A stretch of DNA of 64,000 nucleotides from Triticum aestivum (taxonomy: Eukaryota > Streptophyta > Magnoliopsida > Poales > Poaceae), in assembly GCF_018294505.1 (NCBI RefSeq), contig NC_057795.1, forward strand, positions 230,310,643 to 230,374,642, in the 5' to 3' direction. Position numbers and translations under genes: made by a program. The notes below the pieces were generated by a model. The model ran no database searches. It worked only from the letters and a program-made list of their open reading frames with translations, and had not been told where the DNA came from. Shown piece by piece: positions 12,368 through 23,738 of the stretch; the stretch's first letter is position 1; every line of letters starts with the position of its first letter.

Positions 12368-13690
12368 AGAAAACTACAAAAAAGACACATCCGTGACATT
12401 TTGGGCCGAACGAATTTTTCTCTCTCATACTTATGACACTACAATGATGATAATTATGACAAACCCCGGTGTCATCATAGATGTGGTGGGCTCCTACTTC
12501 TATGACATAAAATCATGACAGAAAATGGGCTTTTCATCCCGGGTGGGCCGGAGACGCACCTGCATGACATTCTTTGGGCCGTTAATGATAGAAAAAATCG
12601 TGGTACAAGCGAGGGCGAGAAAAATTTGGGGAAGTTACCAGTTATGACGGGTGGTCGGGGCCAAGCGATGGACGCAGGTTTCTACGTTTCTCTCGTGTAC
12701 GCGCGTATGTGCGAGGCATTGGCTAACTGAACCCGAGTGGTCGCACGTTAGTGAACCAGAGCAATCGATCCCTTGGCTGTTAACTAAACACGAGTGATTC
12801 ATTCATTGCTGACTGAACCCGAGCGATTCATTCACTGCTACTGCTAACTGAACTTGAGCGATCAATCACTGCTGCTGCTTACTAAAGACGATCGAGCCCC
12901 CGTGTGAGACGTAGTCATCTGGTGTTGGGTTGCCCTTGATGAACAGTGACTATTGGTACCGTGCGCGTGGTACGTAGAACGAGTCGAGACATGGTGAGTC
13001 GAGCCGGTTGGTTGGCTGTGGATGAATAGTTACCGGTGGGGGTTGGATGAATAGGTCCTCGTGGTAGTAGGTCGTTGTCGCCGCACCCTGCCGGTGGGGG
13101 GTGGTTGAACAGGACCCCATGGAGGCTCTATGAACAGCAGCCAGTGGAGGCTGGATGAACAGTAGCCGTGGATGAACAGTAGCCCGTGTAGGCTGGAGGG
13201 GGTCGAAGGTGGATGAACAGTAACCCATGGAGGCTGGAGCGAGGTAGTAGACGGTGGATGAACAGGACCCCATTTCGACTGTAGGCACTCCAACACAAGT
13301 ACGTTTCCTCCATTTTGCGGTACGCCACACCCCTCCCGATCAATAGGACCCCGTTTCGACCATAGGCACTTGAACAGAAGTCTGTTTCCTCCATTTTGTA
13401 GTACGCTAGACTCTTCTCGATGAACAGGACCCCATATCGACCATATGCGGTCAAACATAAGGCCCGTTTCCTCCGTCTGTGGTATGCTAGACCTTGCTTC
13501 GGCTGTTCTGTCCAAGCCGGTTGGCTCCCGATGAACTCGACGTATTTCGACCCAATCGGTTGCCTCCTCATGAACATGACACTGTTTCCTCCATTCTGAC
13601 CCAGCATGTTGGCTGCCGTTGAACAAGATGACGTTGATGTACGCCTTCCAAACCACGTCCGTATGTACGTACGTAGCCATATTTACTTTC
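12368..13690 (+). mobile_element. CACTA-like fragment with damaged terminus
   Basis: Starts AACTACAAAAAAGACACATC, close to the CACTACAARAAAAGACAC ends of Triticeae CACTA elements but with the first C lost. It continues with the CATGACA/TATGACA motifs usual inside such ends, then CTGAACCCGAGCGATC repeats (12720-12880) and a TGAACAG-rich tandem array. No opposite terminus was found before the right arm begins, so this is probably a truncated piece. Confidence 0.5.
13040..13640. repeat. Tandem GATGAACAG(G/T)A array
   Basis: More than ten diverged units carry GATGAACAGTAGCC or GATGAACAGGACCCC. In the second half the units are about 80-95 bp and also contain TTTCGACCATAGGC and GTTTCCTCCATTTTG. 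The repeats leave several overlapping frames open on the minus strand (up to 237 codons), which is a repeat artefact. Confidence 0.65.
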
Positions 13691-14109
13691 TCGTAGCGTG
13701 GTTGTACATATGTGTACAAGTTATAGACGGGACTGCGTGACATGCTACGTCCGCGGCTCTACTACGACATGTGCTGCTCCTTACTTGGCCACGGTTCATC
13801 GCTGCAAAGAGACGGATCGACCAGTATGTAAGTACACGTTCACGACTAGACAGAAAATGCTACGTACGCTTCGACCGGGTGGGTCCCAGCTGTTAGGGAG
13901 GATAAGGACACTTCCTTGCGTGCAAAGATATAGCTGCTGGGTCCCAGCTGTCAGGGGGGAATCTTTTTTTGTAGTATGGACGCACTTCCTTGCGTGCGAA
14001 GATGTAGCTGGTGGGTCCCACATGTCATGAGGGAAACGTTCTTTTTCGCGAAATACGGTGGCCTGTCCGGTGGGTCTTTGCTGTCAGGTGGATGAATCAT
14101 TATTTTTGC

Positions 14110-14650
14110 GTGTAATAAGGAGGCACTTCCTTGCTACAGCCGTGGAACCAGCTGTCAGCCTCTCCACGTATAGTACTCTTCCGATGGAAGTTGTTCCTTG
14201 ACCACATTGACGACGCCACGCCGAGAGCACCAAGGCGGTGGACAACGGCGAGGCATAGGAAGGGGATGACGTGGATCTGGGGAAGATGCAGCAGTGGATG
14301 CCCGCACAGACAGGAGTACGAGGGTTGACTGGCTTGGTTGCGGTGTGAGGTTGTCGTCGCCGCAGAATAACATGGGTTGTGGGTGTCTAGAGGGATGGCC
14401 CGGCCAACGGTTGGAGTAGGAGGGGGCGGTGAGTCCTACACGGCAACATAGATGACCACAGGAGGCAGGAGAAGGCGGCACGGCCCGCGATGGTTTGGGC
14501 GGCAGGAGCAAGAATACCAGAGGTTGAAGAAGCACGACAGCCATTGGATCACCATCGTACGGTCCCTGTAGCTAGAATCGTTTATATTGACTAAGTTGAC
14601 AAAGCCCTGCATCCACGTCAACTTAGTAGGCCCACAAGTCAGCCTCCAAA
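14110..14650 (-). repeat. GC-rich arm module, copy 3 (inverted)
   Basis: Reads AATAAGGAGGCACTTCCTTG, CTCTTCCGATGGAAG, GGCGAGGCATAGGAAGGG, GGAGTACGAGGGTTGACTGG and GTCAACTTAGTAGGCCCAC, which is the reverse order and complement of 10430-10960. Confidence 0.7.
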
Positions 14651-14839
14651 TATGGTGGGTCCCACCTAGCAGCGGGGATCTTCATTTTTGTGCGCGTAAT
14701 AAGGAGGCACTTGCGTGCGAAGAGATATAGCTGGTGGGTCCGAGCTATCAGCCGTGGGAATGTTTTTTTCGCGAAATACAGAGGCCCTTCTGGTGGGTCC
14801 CTGCTGTTAGGTGGAGAAATCATTTGTTTTCACATAATA

Positions 14840-15380
14840 AGGAGGGACTTGCTCGCGTGCGGCCATGGGCAACGCGGGTCCCTACTGTCAGCCACTCCAT
14901 GTTCATGCCTCTTCTGATGGCTGTCGTTTGTTGACAAAGTTGACCACGCCGCGCCGAGAGAACCAACGCAATGGACGATGGCGAGGCCTTGGAAGGGAAT
15001 GACCCAGAGCCGGCAAAGACACAACAGTGGATGCCATGCGGAAGGGAGTACGAGGGTTCACTGGTTCGGCTGTGGTGTGAGGCTATCGTTGCCGGGGAAT
15101 AACAAGAGGTGTTATTGAGTAGAGGAATAGCCTGGACGGCGATGGGAGTAGGGTGGGCCGGTGAGGCCTGCGTGGCAGCACAACTGGCCACGGGAGGCGG
15201 TAGGAGGCGGTACTGCCGGCAGTGGTTTGGGTGCCCGAAGCATGAATATCCGAGATTGAAGAAGCACCACAGCTGTTAGATCGACATTCAACGGCCACTG
15301 CTAGTAGAATCGCGTGTTGACTATAAGTTGACAAAGCCTTGCGTATGCGTCAACTTAATAGGCCCACAAGTGACCATAGC
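14840..15380 (-). repeat. GC-rich arm module, copy 4 (inverted)
   Basis: Same content as copy 3, in the same direction: TAAGGAGGGACTTGC, CTTCTGATGGCTGTCG, GGCGAGGCCTTGGAAGGG, GGAGTACGAGGGTTCACTGG, GTCAACTTAATAGGCCCAC. It mirrors 9770-10290. Confidence 0.7.
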
Positions 15381-16059
15381 ATCTGTGGCAGAGAACATAT
15401 AGCCCATTTGTGATTTGTTATAATGTACAACCCATTTTTTAATTCTAATGGAATTTACTCAGCCCATTTATTGTTCATTAAAATTACAACCCATTTTCTA
15501 GCCAGGACTTTGTTAAAAATTTCAGCCAACCACTCAAAAAAATTCAAAAAAAATTCTAACATTTTGATGGGATCCAAAATATTTTTTAACCCGAAATTTA
15601 GAGTTAGATTAAATATAATTTCAAAATAAACTTGTAGTAGGTAAAAATCCAACTAAATTTTGCGCGCGCTACAAGTAATGAAATTAAAAAAATTTCCTTT
15701 TTTAGAAGAATAAAATAATGTACCTGTTCGTTGCGTTTTTTATATTTACAGCCAATTTTTTAATTACAACCCATTTATTATTTCTGAAAGCCCATTTTCT
15801 TGGCAAGTCTAATGCGGTCCGAAGAATAACAAGTTGACCTGGGTTGGGTATTTCGTAAAAAAAAAAGAATAGCTGGGCTAGCCATTTTCACGTTTAAATA
15901 TTAATATCTGGGCTGGATATTTGGTCGACATAAAATAATAGCCTGGGCCAGACGGGCCACAGCCTGCACAGTTGATACCATGCTCCTCTGAACAAAAAGA
16001 AAAACATCGCTCAAGAAAAAATCTGTTCACACCTCAAAAATAGAAATTCTGCTAGAGCT

Positions 16060-16330
16060 GCTGGGTCCCAGCTGTCGGCCGCTCCTTGTGCAATTCTCTC
16101 GTTTATTGACTATATAGGTTGACGAGGGTGTGGGACAATGATGTGAGGAAACTAGGAGGAAGTAAAAAAATATAGTTGTATATATATATATAAAATAAGG
16201 AGGAACTTGCGTACGTACAGCTATGGCCCTGGAGGGTCCCTACTATTATCCTCTTCAAGTAAAGTCGTCTCCTGATTCCTCATGATCGTTGACCATGTTG
16301 ACAAGGCTTGGTGCCACCGCAAGCGCAACA
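16060..16330 (-). repeat. Outer arm module, right copy
   Basis: On the minus strand it contains GTCAATAAACGAGAGAATTG, CAGCTGGGACCCAGCAG, AAGTTCCTCCTTATTTT and CTTGAAGAGGATAATAG, matching 8895-9120. A short TA run lies at 16176-16193. Confidence 0.6.
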
Positions 16331-16464
16331 ACTCGAAGGATGATGGAGAGGGCCTCACAGGCCCTATAGATGGTCTGATACAGCGCCCGCTACTCATTCA
16401 GGAAGCTAGGATCATTGGACGGCTATGAGCACTTTCGAGAGACTGAGCCGACATGAAACGGTAA

Positions 16465-16745
16465 GGCCGCGCTTGGGAGCTCTGGATTGTTTGACACTTG
16501 TATTAAGATACAAGTGTAATTTACTCGTCACTAGAAACAATGCGTAAAATACAGGCGTAATGAAACCGACGGCCCGAGGTCTGTAACGAAAACCGGGGAG
16601 TTACTCGTGTAATTTGAGAGATCGGTGTATATTTTACTAGTCGAAATCGACCAACCAAGCCCTTCGCCCAAGACCATCTGATTTTATTTACAAGCGTCAG
16701 TTTTACAAGCGGTTTTGGTTGGAAAACAATGGTTTAATCACGGCC
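16465..16745. mobile_element. Harbinger (Tourist)-like MITE
   Basis: A 281-bp stretch with imperfect terminal inverted repeats: GGCCGCGCTTGGGAGC at the left and, on the other strand, GGCCGTGATTAAACC at the right. It is flanked on both sides by TAA (16462-16464 and 16746-16748), the target duplication usual for PIF/Harbinger elements. It has no coding capacity. It lies just beyond the outer arm module and interrupts the right arm. Confidence 0.6.
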
Positions 16746-17399
16746 TAAGATGATGAGTTGGTCGGAAGATCATATGGTTTCACCTCGAACCTACCCGAGT
16801 GTCGTATAGGCTATGAATGAAACATAGACGATGAACTTCTTAAGCACAAAAACAACAGAAGAGGATGATCTTAACATGCAAATCACTGGCATTAGATCAA
16901 CATGCAAAACAATATGAAGCATTATTCTCAGGAGGCACGGTGAATAGCTCGTGATGCCGCATGCCACGACATTCCAAGCTCAACTTTGCAATCAAACTCA
17001 CAAGGCCTGGCATTACATAGACAACATTCAGAACAAACTCTTAAAATACCAAACATATGTCAACATTCATGTGACAATGCATCTAAGAAGAGTAAATATT
17101 TACTTCTAAACTAAACACAAGAATAGGAAAAAACAATCAACGTTGCTCACAGCAAAGGGCGTCCCACTCAAAAATATCAAATGCATGTCTTCTGGCTAAC
17201 GTCAATGAGGAAAATTTGACAAGGTTTTCCAATTCCAATATATTAAACTATTGTCTTCTAGCTAACATCAATGATTAAACTTTGACAAGCTTTTCCCATT
17301 CAAAATATGTAATGCCTATGATTGTGGAATGGGCAGGGTCTTCATAACTTTGTCTACTGATAGTCCGGTGGCTCAAGGTGACGACGAATGATTAAAGAA

Positions 17400-18070
17400 C
17401 CATTCAATGTACTGCGCATGATGAAGCATTATGGAGGACACGAACCATCTAAACATACTGTGCAGTTCCACTAAAATCAAGCTGAGCATCCCTGTGCATT
17501 TCGTATTTATATGCTGTAAGAAAACAAAGACACATCAGCACACACATGAATATTGGCTCGAGTGTCAACCCACCGATGGGTGCACTGACAAACTGAAAGT
17601 ACGGTAAACAGATTAGCATACACAGATGCCCCATCATTGTTGCTTAGAGTGACATTGACAGACTTGGAGTCCTATCCTGGCTTCTTGTACATGTTTGGAA
17701 ACTTATTTGCCCAGTGTTCCTCTGAACCACAAGTAAAGCAGCAATCTCTCCTTTTGTCTTTCTTCTTACCTTTCTTAAAGGTAGTATTCTGCTGGACAGA
17801 GTTCTTTCCATTAAACTTGGGGGAATTCTTCTGCCTTGAAGATGTTGGTACCTCCATTCAGATGGGCATGGTTTCTCATCAGTTTGCACATTGTAATGGT
17901 ACATGGGAGACGGATTAACCATCGTATCTTTTTGTGCAGGACGACTGAAATCAAACAATGATTGGAGAAGCATTCGATGTATTGTGCGTGATGAAGTATT
18001 ATGGAGGACAGGAAACATCTGAACATTTTGTGCAGTTCCACTAAAATCAAGATGAGCATCCTAGCCTGCA
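17400..18070 (-). repeat. Direct repeat pair with conserved 30-bp core
   Basis: The block at about 17400-17490 recurs at about 17965-18060. Both contain GATGAAG(C/T)ATTATGGAGGAC and TGTGCAGTTCCACTAAAATC followed by a GAGCATCC. On the opposite strand the core is found at 6267-6300 and, weaker, at 6817-6840. It is also found at 35211-35250 in the third copy. Confidence 0.65.
17514..17857 (-). pseudogene. Copia gag-protease fragment
   Basis: One minus-strand frame from 17857 encodes a basic linker, then a zinc knuckle CFTCGSEEHWANKFP whose last Cys is replaced by Phe. It continues past a TAG at 17672-17674 in the same frame into WVDTRANIHVCADVSLFS. The latter matches the Copia aspartic protease site (normally W.DTGA..HVC), with the catalytic-loop Gly changed to Arg. 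The order and spacing of gag knuckle then protease fit a Ty1/copia polyprotein, but only about 115 codons are left. It lies between two copies of the arm repeat, so it was probably carried along inside the complex. It cannot be functional. Confidence 0.7.
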
Positions 18071-18079
18071 TAAATACAG

Positions 18080-19287
18080 AAAAAGTGTGATGAATATAAT
18101 AGTGGCACTAGTTGATTAAACATACGCTTACAACATTAATCATCTTCATTATCTTAATAGGAAAAGATAGCAATACAATAGCTTGAATTAAACATTTATT
18201 CAAAAGAATACAACAATATAATCAGCACAACATAACAAAGCACGAAGGATGATACTGACCTCGTTTGTTAGAGCTGCGTTGGCGACTGACTTGGTCATAT
18301 CTTTCCTTGTGGAGAGAATTTTGCACCCCACATGCTATTGACTTGAGTTTTCCTTCGTCTGCAGACTAGTCATGTCACCAGCATCTACAATACTCTAAAG
18401 CTTCTCGGTCATTCATATTAACAGATAAATTCTCTTAAAATAACATTCCTTAAAAATGTAATTTACTTTTAGCAGTGGCATTGCTTCAATTTACAACAGC
18501 AAAATAGTTGTATGGAACATGGGACATGGGACATGCCAGCACCATGTGCCTCCACACGTATAAATGGGTGATGTTGAGTATGTTGCCAAGTAGCATATCT
18601 GCCTGGGTCCCATATTTGTTCTCTTTGAACCTTTTTCCTATGTGAGGGCAGCAAATCTAGTCCTGGACAAACTACCCGCCCCCCTAGTATCTTTCCTTTT
18701 TCAACAAAGATATCAGTTCCTTACAGATATGTGTACTGGGTTACCCCCCTTTTCCCTTTTCGACCAACAAAGTGGCTGGATAGCCAGTCTATACTACTTT
18801 CCCTCCCTCCTTTCCTCATTGAACCACATCCTAGATTCATGCTCCACCCCACCCCACCAATCATTCCTCTTTGATCCAAGACCTAGATTCGACTACAGAA
18901 TCAAAAAAGATCCATATGCAGCTAGAGCAATGACGGTTTCAAAGAAAGTTATACCTTAGGGTCGTCAGGATGTGGCTAGGCGTGCGGCAGGAGGGCGGAT
19001 CTGTCCACACTACATACGGTAGCAAGGAAGAAGGGGTTGGTGGCCCTCCCACATAGGCGCTGGCTGAAAGAGAACAACACAGCCAGTAGTGGATTGCCTC
19101 CCTCGCCGAAGGCGACAGAGTGAACGCTGCACCTCGTCCCCTTCTCGGTGCATCGGGATCCGGACGGCTCCTTCACCAGTTGTGAGGGGGAGAGAGACAG
19201 AGGCCAACACAGTCCTATTTAGATCTGGTGAAGAGGGTGAGAGACTGAATATAGCAAACCCTAGCAAAGGAACGGTGAGCCTCCAAC

Positions 19288-19290
<3 letters not shown>
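18080..19290 (-). other. Outer right arm, non-coding
   Basis: No gene seen. Segments pair with the left arm: 18490-18780 with 4640-4860, and 19150-19290 with 4025-4160. The GC-rich block 18960-19200 resembles 35455-35600 (CCCTCGCCG...GTCCCCTTC...GGGATC). Confidence 0.5.

Positions 19291-19295
<5 letters not shown>

Positions 19296-19338
<43 letters not shown>
19296..19338. repeat. AT microsatellite, left half
   Basis: An uninterrupted AT dinucleotide run of 43 bp directly before the CACTA terminus. A second run at 33951-33972 lies just past the other terminus, so the element apparently inserted into one microsatellite. Confidence 0.85.
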
Positions 19339-19341
<3 letters not shown>

Positions 19342-19380
19342 TATTATGATCACGGGATCAGAATAATATTCTGATCACAA
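19339..19380 (+). repeat. CACTA left terminal inverted repeat
   Basis: Begins CACTATTATGATCAC and includes a near-palindromic ATCAGAATAATATTCTGAT. It pairs with 33906-33946. Confidence 0.7.
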
Positions 19381-19619
19381 CCTGAACTGCCTAAGTAACG
19401 CGCCTGAACTTCCCTCTATACGAACCCGACCTTCGGGCTATCTTCGCAACCGTGGCTTCCCCCACGAATTATTTTGGTTAGTCGTGTTCTATATGATGTT
19501 AGTGTAATCTAGAAACGTTTTTAGCAACTAAATACCGGTTTTAAATAGGAATCTCGCCCGTTGGCGGATTTTCCTCTTGGGTCGTGATGAAATTGAGTTT
19601 TTTTGCAATTTTACTACCT

Positions 19620-20640
19620 GAGTTGTTCGACTTGAACTTCTTCCACTGCTAGGTTGAACTTCCGCCAACATTGCCCAAATGGGGCTTGCAATATACTGTT
19701 GGAAAGCTATGGACACCAGTATCATGACCCAAGTTAAATTTTTCGCAAAATGTAAGCGGTTTAAGAGCAGTTTTGAAAACCGTTTTATCTTCATACAAAA
19801 AACTTGAATCGTATTTTCGATCGCATTTTAAAACCGTTTATCGAAATGAGGCCAAAAATATGGTGTTGGAAAGCTGCTGAAAACCGTTCCTTCCACATGT
19901 TGAAAGTTTTCTATAATTCCCTACGGTTAAAGAGAAATTTGGAAAATTGTAAAATTTCGCAAACCGAACAGCCGAGTTCGTATTTTCGATGTCATTTCTA
20001 AACGGCTAATCCAATTGAGGCAAATGATATGGCGTTGGAAAGCTTATGAAAATGCACTAAATTTTCATGTTGGATTTTTTTCTAATTTTGAACGGTTTAA
20101 AAGTGATTTATAAAATGGTCCAAGTTGCATCGAGTTTGTATTTTTGAGCTAATTTTTTAACCGTACGTCCAAATGTAGCAAATGATATGGAGTTAGAAAG
20201 ATTGACGAAATGCGAAACTTTCTAGTATACGGTGTTTCTCACAATTCCTTACTATTTTTAGTCAATTTTGAAAATGGCTAAAAATGCATTTTGACCATAA
20301 TTTCTACAAACTTTATCAGAATTGGGCAAATAATATACTGTTGAAAAGCTAAGGAAAATGTGAAACTTTTTTATATTGATGGTTTTCTCTGATTCCTAGC
20401 CGTTTTCAAGTAATTTTGAAAATGGCAAGATCATTCGTTCTGCCTTTATCGCGAAACAGATTCTTCGAAAATGCACCACGTGAAGAACCTGAACTTCTCG
20501 GCATGTCTACTTGAACTTCACTCTGTTTTTCACGTGCTTTTTTGCCCGTAGCTCTCCATCCACCCACGAGAACACTCGCCGGAATTGAGCAACTAATATA
20601 CCGGTGGAAAGCTGGTGTAAACACGCAACTATCCGGTGTT
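19620..20640 (+). repeat. Six diverged tandem units of about 165 bp
   Basis: Each unit carries a core like GCAAATGATATGGCGTTGGAAAGCT. The cores are near 19685, 19850, 20020, 20180, 20325 and 20590 and are followed by an AAAACCGTT/TTTTGAACGG-type stretch. Spacing is 145-170 bp except for the last, which is wider. Non-coding. Confidence 0.65.
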
Positions 20641-22370
20641 GACTGTTTTTCGTACTCGCGATGATTTTAGAAGTTTTTCATCTCAAATTCATTCACTATA
20701 GTAGTCAAACTTCCTGCTATTTTCACGTTGAACTTCTGTGACGTATTTTCATTTGTAATTTTCTCATCCATTTCGTCAGTGTTACACAAATGATATTCTT
20801 ATTGTACAAACCTCTTTGACAATATTTTTTTAACTTTCTCCGACCGTGGACTTGAACTTACACAAATGATATTCCTGTCATTTTGAAGTAAATTAGGGAA
20901 ATGACGAGATCATGATTTCTGCCTTCATTGCGAATGGAAATGCACTGCGTGACGTAGTTGAACTTCTCGGGCATGTCTGTTTGAACCTCACCCTATTTTT
21001 GACATGCTGTTTTTTGCACTGCATGAACTAGTTGAACATCTGGGGCATGTCTGTTTGAACTTCACTTTGTTTCACTTTATTTTTTTTCTTATTTGAAATA
21101 CACACCATGTAGTACGCGAAGTTCTGGTTATTATCACTTTGAACTTCTCTCTGGTTTGAGAGAATTATTTTAGAACACAAAAAACAACATATTTTTTATG
21201 TATTTTGGACATCTAAATATACGATGAACCTCTCTCACGGGAATTTTTTGAACTTTTCCTCATCGAGCACTTGAACTTCTAGCAACCATTTTTTTCGTTT
21301 ATGAGTAGTTTTTAAAAGTGCAAAAAATGGTGTTGTGTTTTTTATTTTTTTGAACAGGTAAATCCTAGGTTTTAATAAACTTCGAAGTTCTCTGTTATTT
21401 TGAACTTCACCTTTTTATTTTTGAGTAAAGAATTGTATTCATTTTTTATACAGAAAAAAGCAAACATGGAAATACAAGGTGAACCTCTCTCGCAAGAATT
21501 TTTGAACTTCTCCGGACAGAGCACTTGAACTTCTTTCAACAAACCTTTTAAGCTTTTTCTTTTTCTATACTTTTATTTCTCACCTAAAATGCATTCCTTG
21601 TAGTACTTGAACTTCTCATTGTTTTCACTATGAACTTCTGTCACATTTTAGTGTGTACGTCGAATTACACACAATTGAAGGTCGGATGTCATTTTTTGCC
21701 ATCTTCAAACATGTAATTGGAGGTCGGACTTCCCGCAATTAAATTCTGAACCGTGCATGGAGGAGCACGGGAACATCTTGCAACATACCTTTTAAGCTTT
21801 TTGTTTTCTATTCTTAATTTTTTATCTGAAATGCATTCCGTGTAATAGTTGAACTTCCCGCTGTTTTCACCTTGAACTTCTGTCACGTATTTTTGTTCAA
21901 CCTCTCTAATAAGATTTTTTTTAACTTTTTTTCATACGAAATGCACACCGTGTAGTACGTAAGCTTCTGGTGGTTATCAACCTAAACTTCTCTCGGTTAC
22001 ATGAAAATATTTGAGATTTTTCTAGACATTGAAGCACTCCACCTATTTTAATTTGAACTTCTTGGTTTTATTATTTGAAGCGGGAAAATCTGTTATTTTC
22101 ATATAGATTAAACTACTTCGTTATTTTTAATTTGAACTTCTTGGTTTTATTTTTGGACACGGAAAAATTGGCAATATTTATTAAGATCGAACTACTTTGT
22201 TAGTTTAATTGAACTTCTTGGGTTCTTTTCAGAAACAGGAAAAATCTAAATTTTTATTACGTTTCTAAAGATCCATTTTTTTCATGATCGAACTAATCTT
22301 TTATTTAAATTCGAACTTCTCGATTTCTCAACTATGATTTCTCTTTATTCTTATACATGAACCTCTCCGA
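20470..22370 (+). repeat. GAACTTC motif array
   Basis: About twenty exact GAACTTC heptamers, mostly as TTGAACTTCT, plus several one-base variants such as GAACCTC. All lie on the plus strand and are irregularly spaced through AT-rich sequence. Sub-terminal short-motif arrays that bind transposase are typical of CACTA elements. That role is an inference here. Confidence 0.6.
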
Positions 22371-23453
22371 ATTTTCCATTGAGTCTTGTGCTTTTTTACC
22401 TTAAATTTTGTGTTCAACTACTCATTTTTTATCCACAATGATTGGAATATCGACATCATATACTTCATCATCGAGTCATATATAGTCATGAATCTTTTTT
22501 GTTCCTCACTGCAAATCACACGAAGTAATCATGAATGTTTCAAAAATTGAAATTCTTATATATCACGCTCAACCAGTAAAAGACAACTTAAAATCGTACT
22601 TGCTTTGACTTTTTATAATATACCTTGGCCTTTTTCTCGATGTGTTTACGTACTCGCCCAAAACTAAAGATAGACTTTTTAACAAAGACTCATGAACTTA
22701 GAGAGTTTTTCATTTTGTTTTTTAATATACACACTTCATTTAAATTAGTTATTCTATTTATTTTCAAACTCAAAATTATGCTTCTCATTCCAACTTCACT
22801 AAAGTTATTTTTTTACTTTTGATGTTACATGTCTTCAGAGGTTCTATTTTGAAGATTTTAGTGCTTTTGACCTCCCCTGCTTTTTCACAATGAACTTCAT
22901 CTTTTTTTGTATATTCTGTAGTGTTCTAATTTTTTCGAATTTCCATATTTCATGTCTCCAAACTATTGTTTTTTTTCTAATTGTCCTTTGAACTATGTTT
23001 TTCATAAATGCGTGAAATTTGTAATGTATTTTTGTGACTAGTTAGGTTTGGTAGTAACTCTCGTAAAATCAACATTCATCAGCCAAAAAAATTTAACTAA
23101 ACTATTCAAAAGTAAACTTTAACTAGTACACTATTCTTGTAAAATCAACACACATCAGTCAAAACACTTTAATACAAGTAGCACTAGAAGTACCACGTAC
23201 GTTCTTTTCAAACAAATACAATATTCTTTTTATACTCAAAGTTGTACTTGTTTTTACACCACACATTTTGGTCCTTATATCTCCATCTTACCTCCTGGAA
23301 CAAACCACAACCACACGTTTATTTTTTGTTCTCTCTCTCCTCAGTGTAATTTGTCTTTGCTCATGCATACGAAACTAGTTAACTGAATGTAGCAACCCGA
23401 GCTAGAGAAGATCATGTTAACATCTAGTTCAGGCGGCCGATGAACATGGCCAG
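22371..23453. other. AT-rich CACTA interior
   Basis: No gene or element terminus seen. One further GAACTTC lies near 22890. Confidence 0.5.
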
Positions 23454-23738
23454 TGTCGATGTCAAAACCGGCGGATCTCGGGTAGGGTGTCCCGTACTGT
23501 GTGTCTAGGCGGATGGTAACAGGAGACAAGGGACACGATGTTTTTACCCAGGTTCGGGCCCTCTCGATGGAGGTAGAACCCTACTCCTGCTTGATTAATA
23601 TTGATGATATGGGTAGTACAAGAGTAGATCTACCACGAGATCGGAGTGGCTAAACCCTAGAATCTAGCCTATGGTATGATTGTTGTTCGTCCTACGGACT
23701 AAAACTCTCCGGTTTATATAGACACCGGAGAGGGCTAG
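23454..23738 (-). mobile_element. Solo LTR (inverted), first part
   Basis: On the minus strand this is the 3' 285 bp of a Gypsy LTR of the same family as the element that interrupts it (terminus TGTCGATGTCAAAACC on the plus strand). It resumes at 32791. The two parts sum to 472 bp, a full LTR. Flanking 5-mers are GCCAG (23449-23453) and GTCAG (32978-32982), a target duplication with one change. Confidence 0.85.

Larger units (their letters stand above)
4003..19338. mobile_element. Large inverted-repeat complex, unclassified DNA element(s)
   Basis: The sequence from about 4.0 to 11.35 kb recurs in reverse complement and in mirrored order from about 19.3 back to 13.7 kb. Pairs seen by eye are 4025-4160 with 19290-19150, 4640-4860 with 18780-18490, 6240-6330 with 18090-17990, 8895-9120 with 16270-16060, 9310-9360 with 15470-15420, 9770-10290 with 15380-14840, and 10430-10960 with 14650-14110. 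Identity looks like 70-80% with many indels, so the structure is old. No transposase was recognised. It could be a long-TIR Mutator or foldback-type element, or two related elements inserted head to head. The ends and target duplication are not resolved. Confidence 0.6.
13700..19338 (-). repeat. Right arm of the large inverted repeat
   Basis: Reverse complement of the left arm in mirrored order. It carries two inverted GC-rich modules, AT-rich sequence, a MITE and a Copia scrap, and ends in GCAAACCCTAGCAAAGG, GAGCCTCCAACATG and an AT microsatellite. Its interior 15400-15960 is AT-rich with repeated AACCCATTTT/AGCCCATTTT motifs matching 9310-9430. Confidence 0.55.

Noticed and set aside
13030..13743. 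237-codon minus-strand frame
   Set aside because: Lies entirely in a tandem-repeat array with overlapping frames open in other phases.
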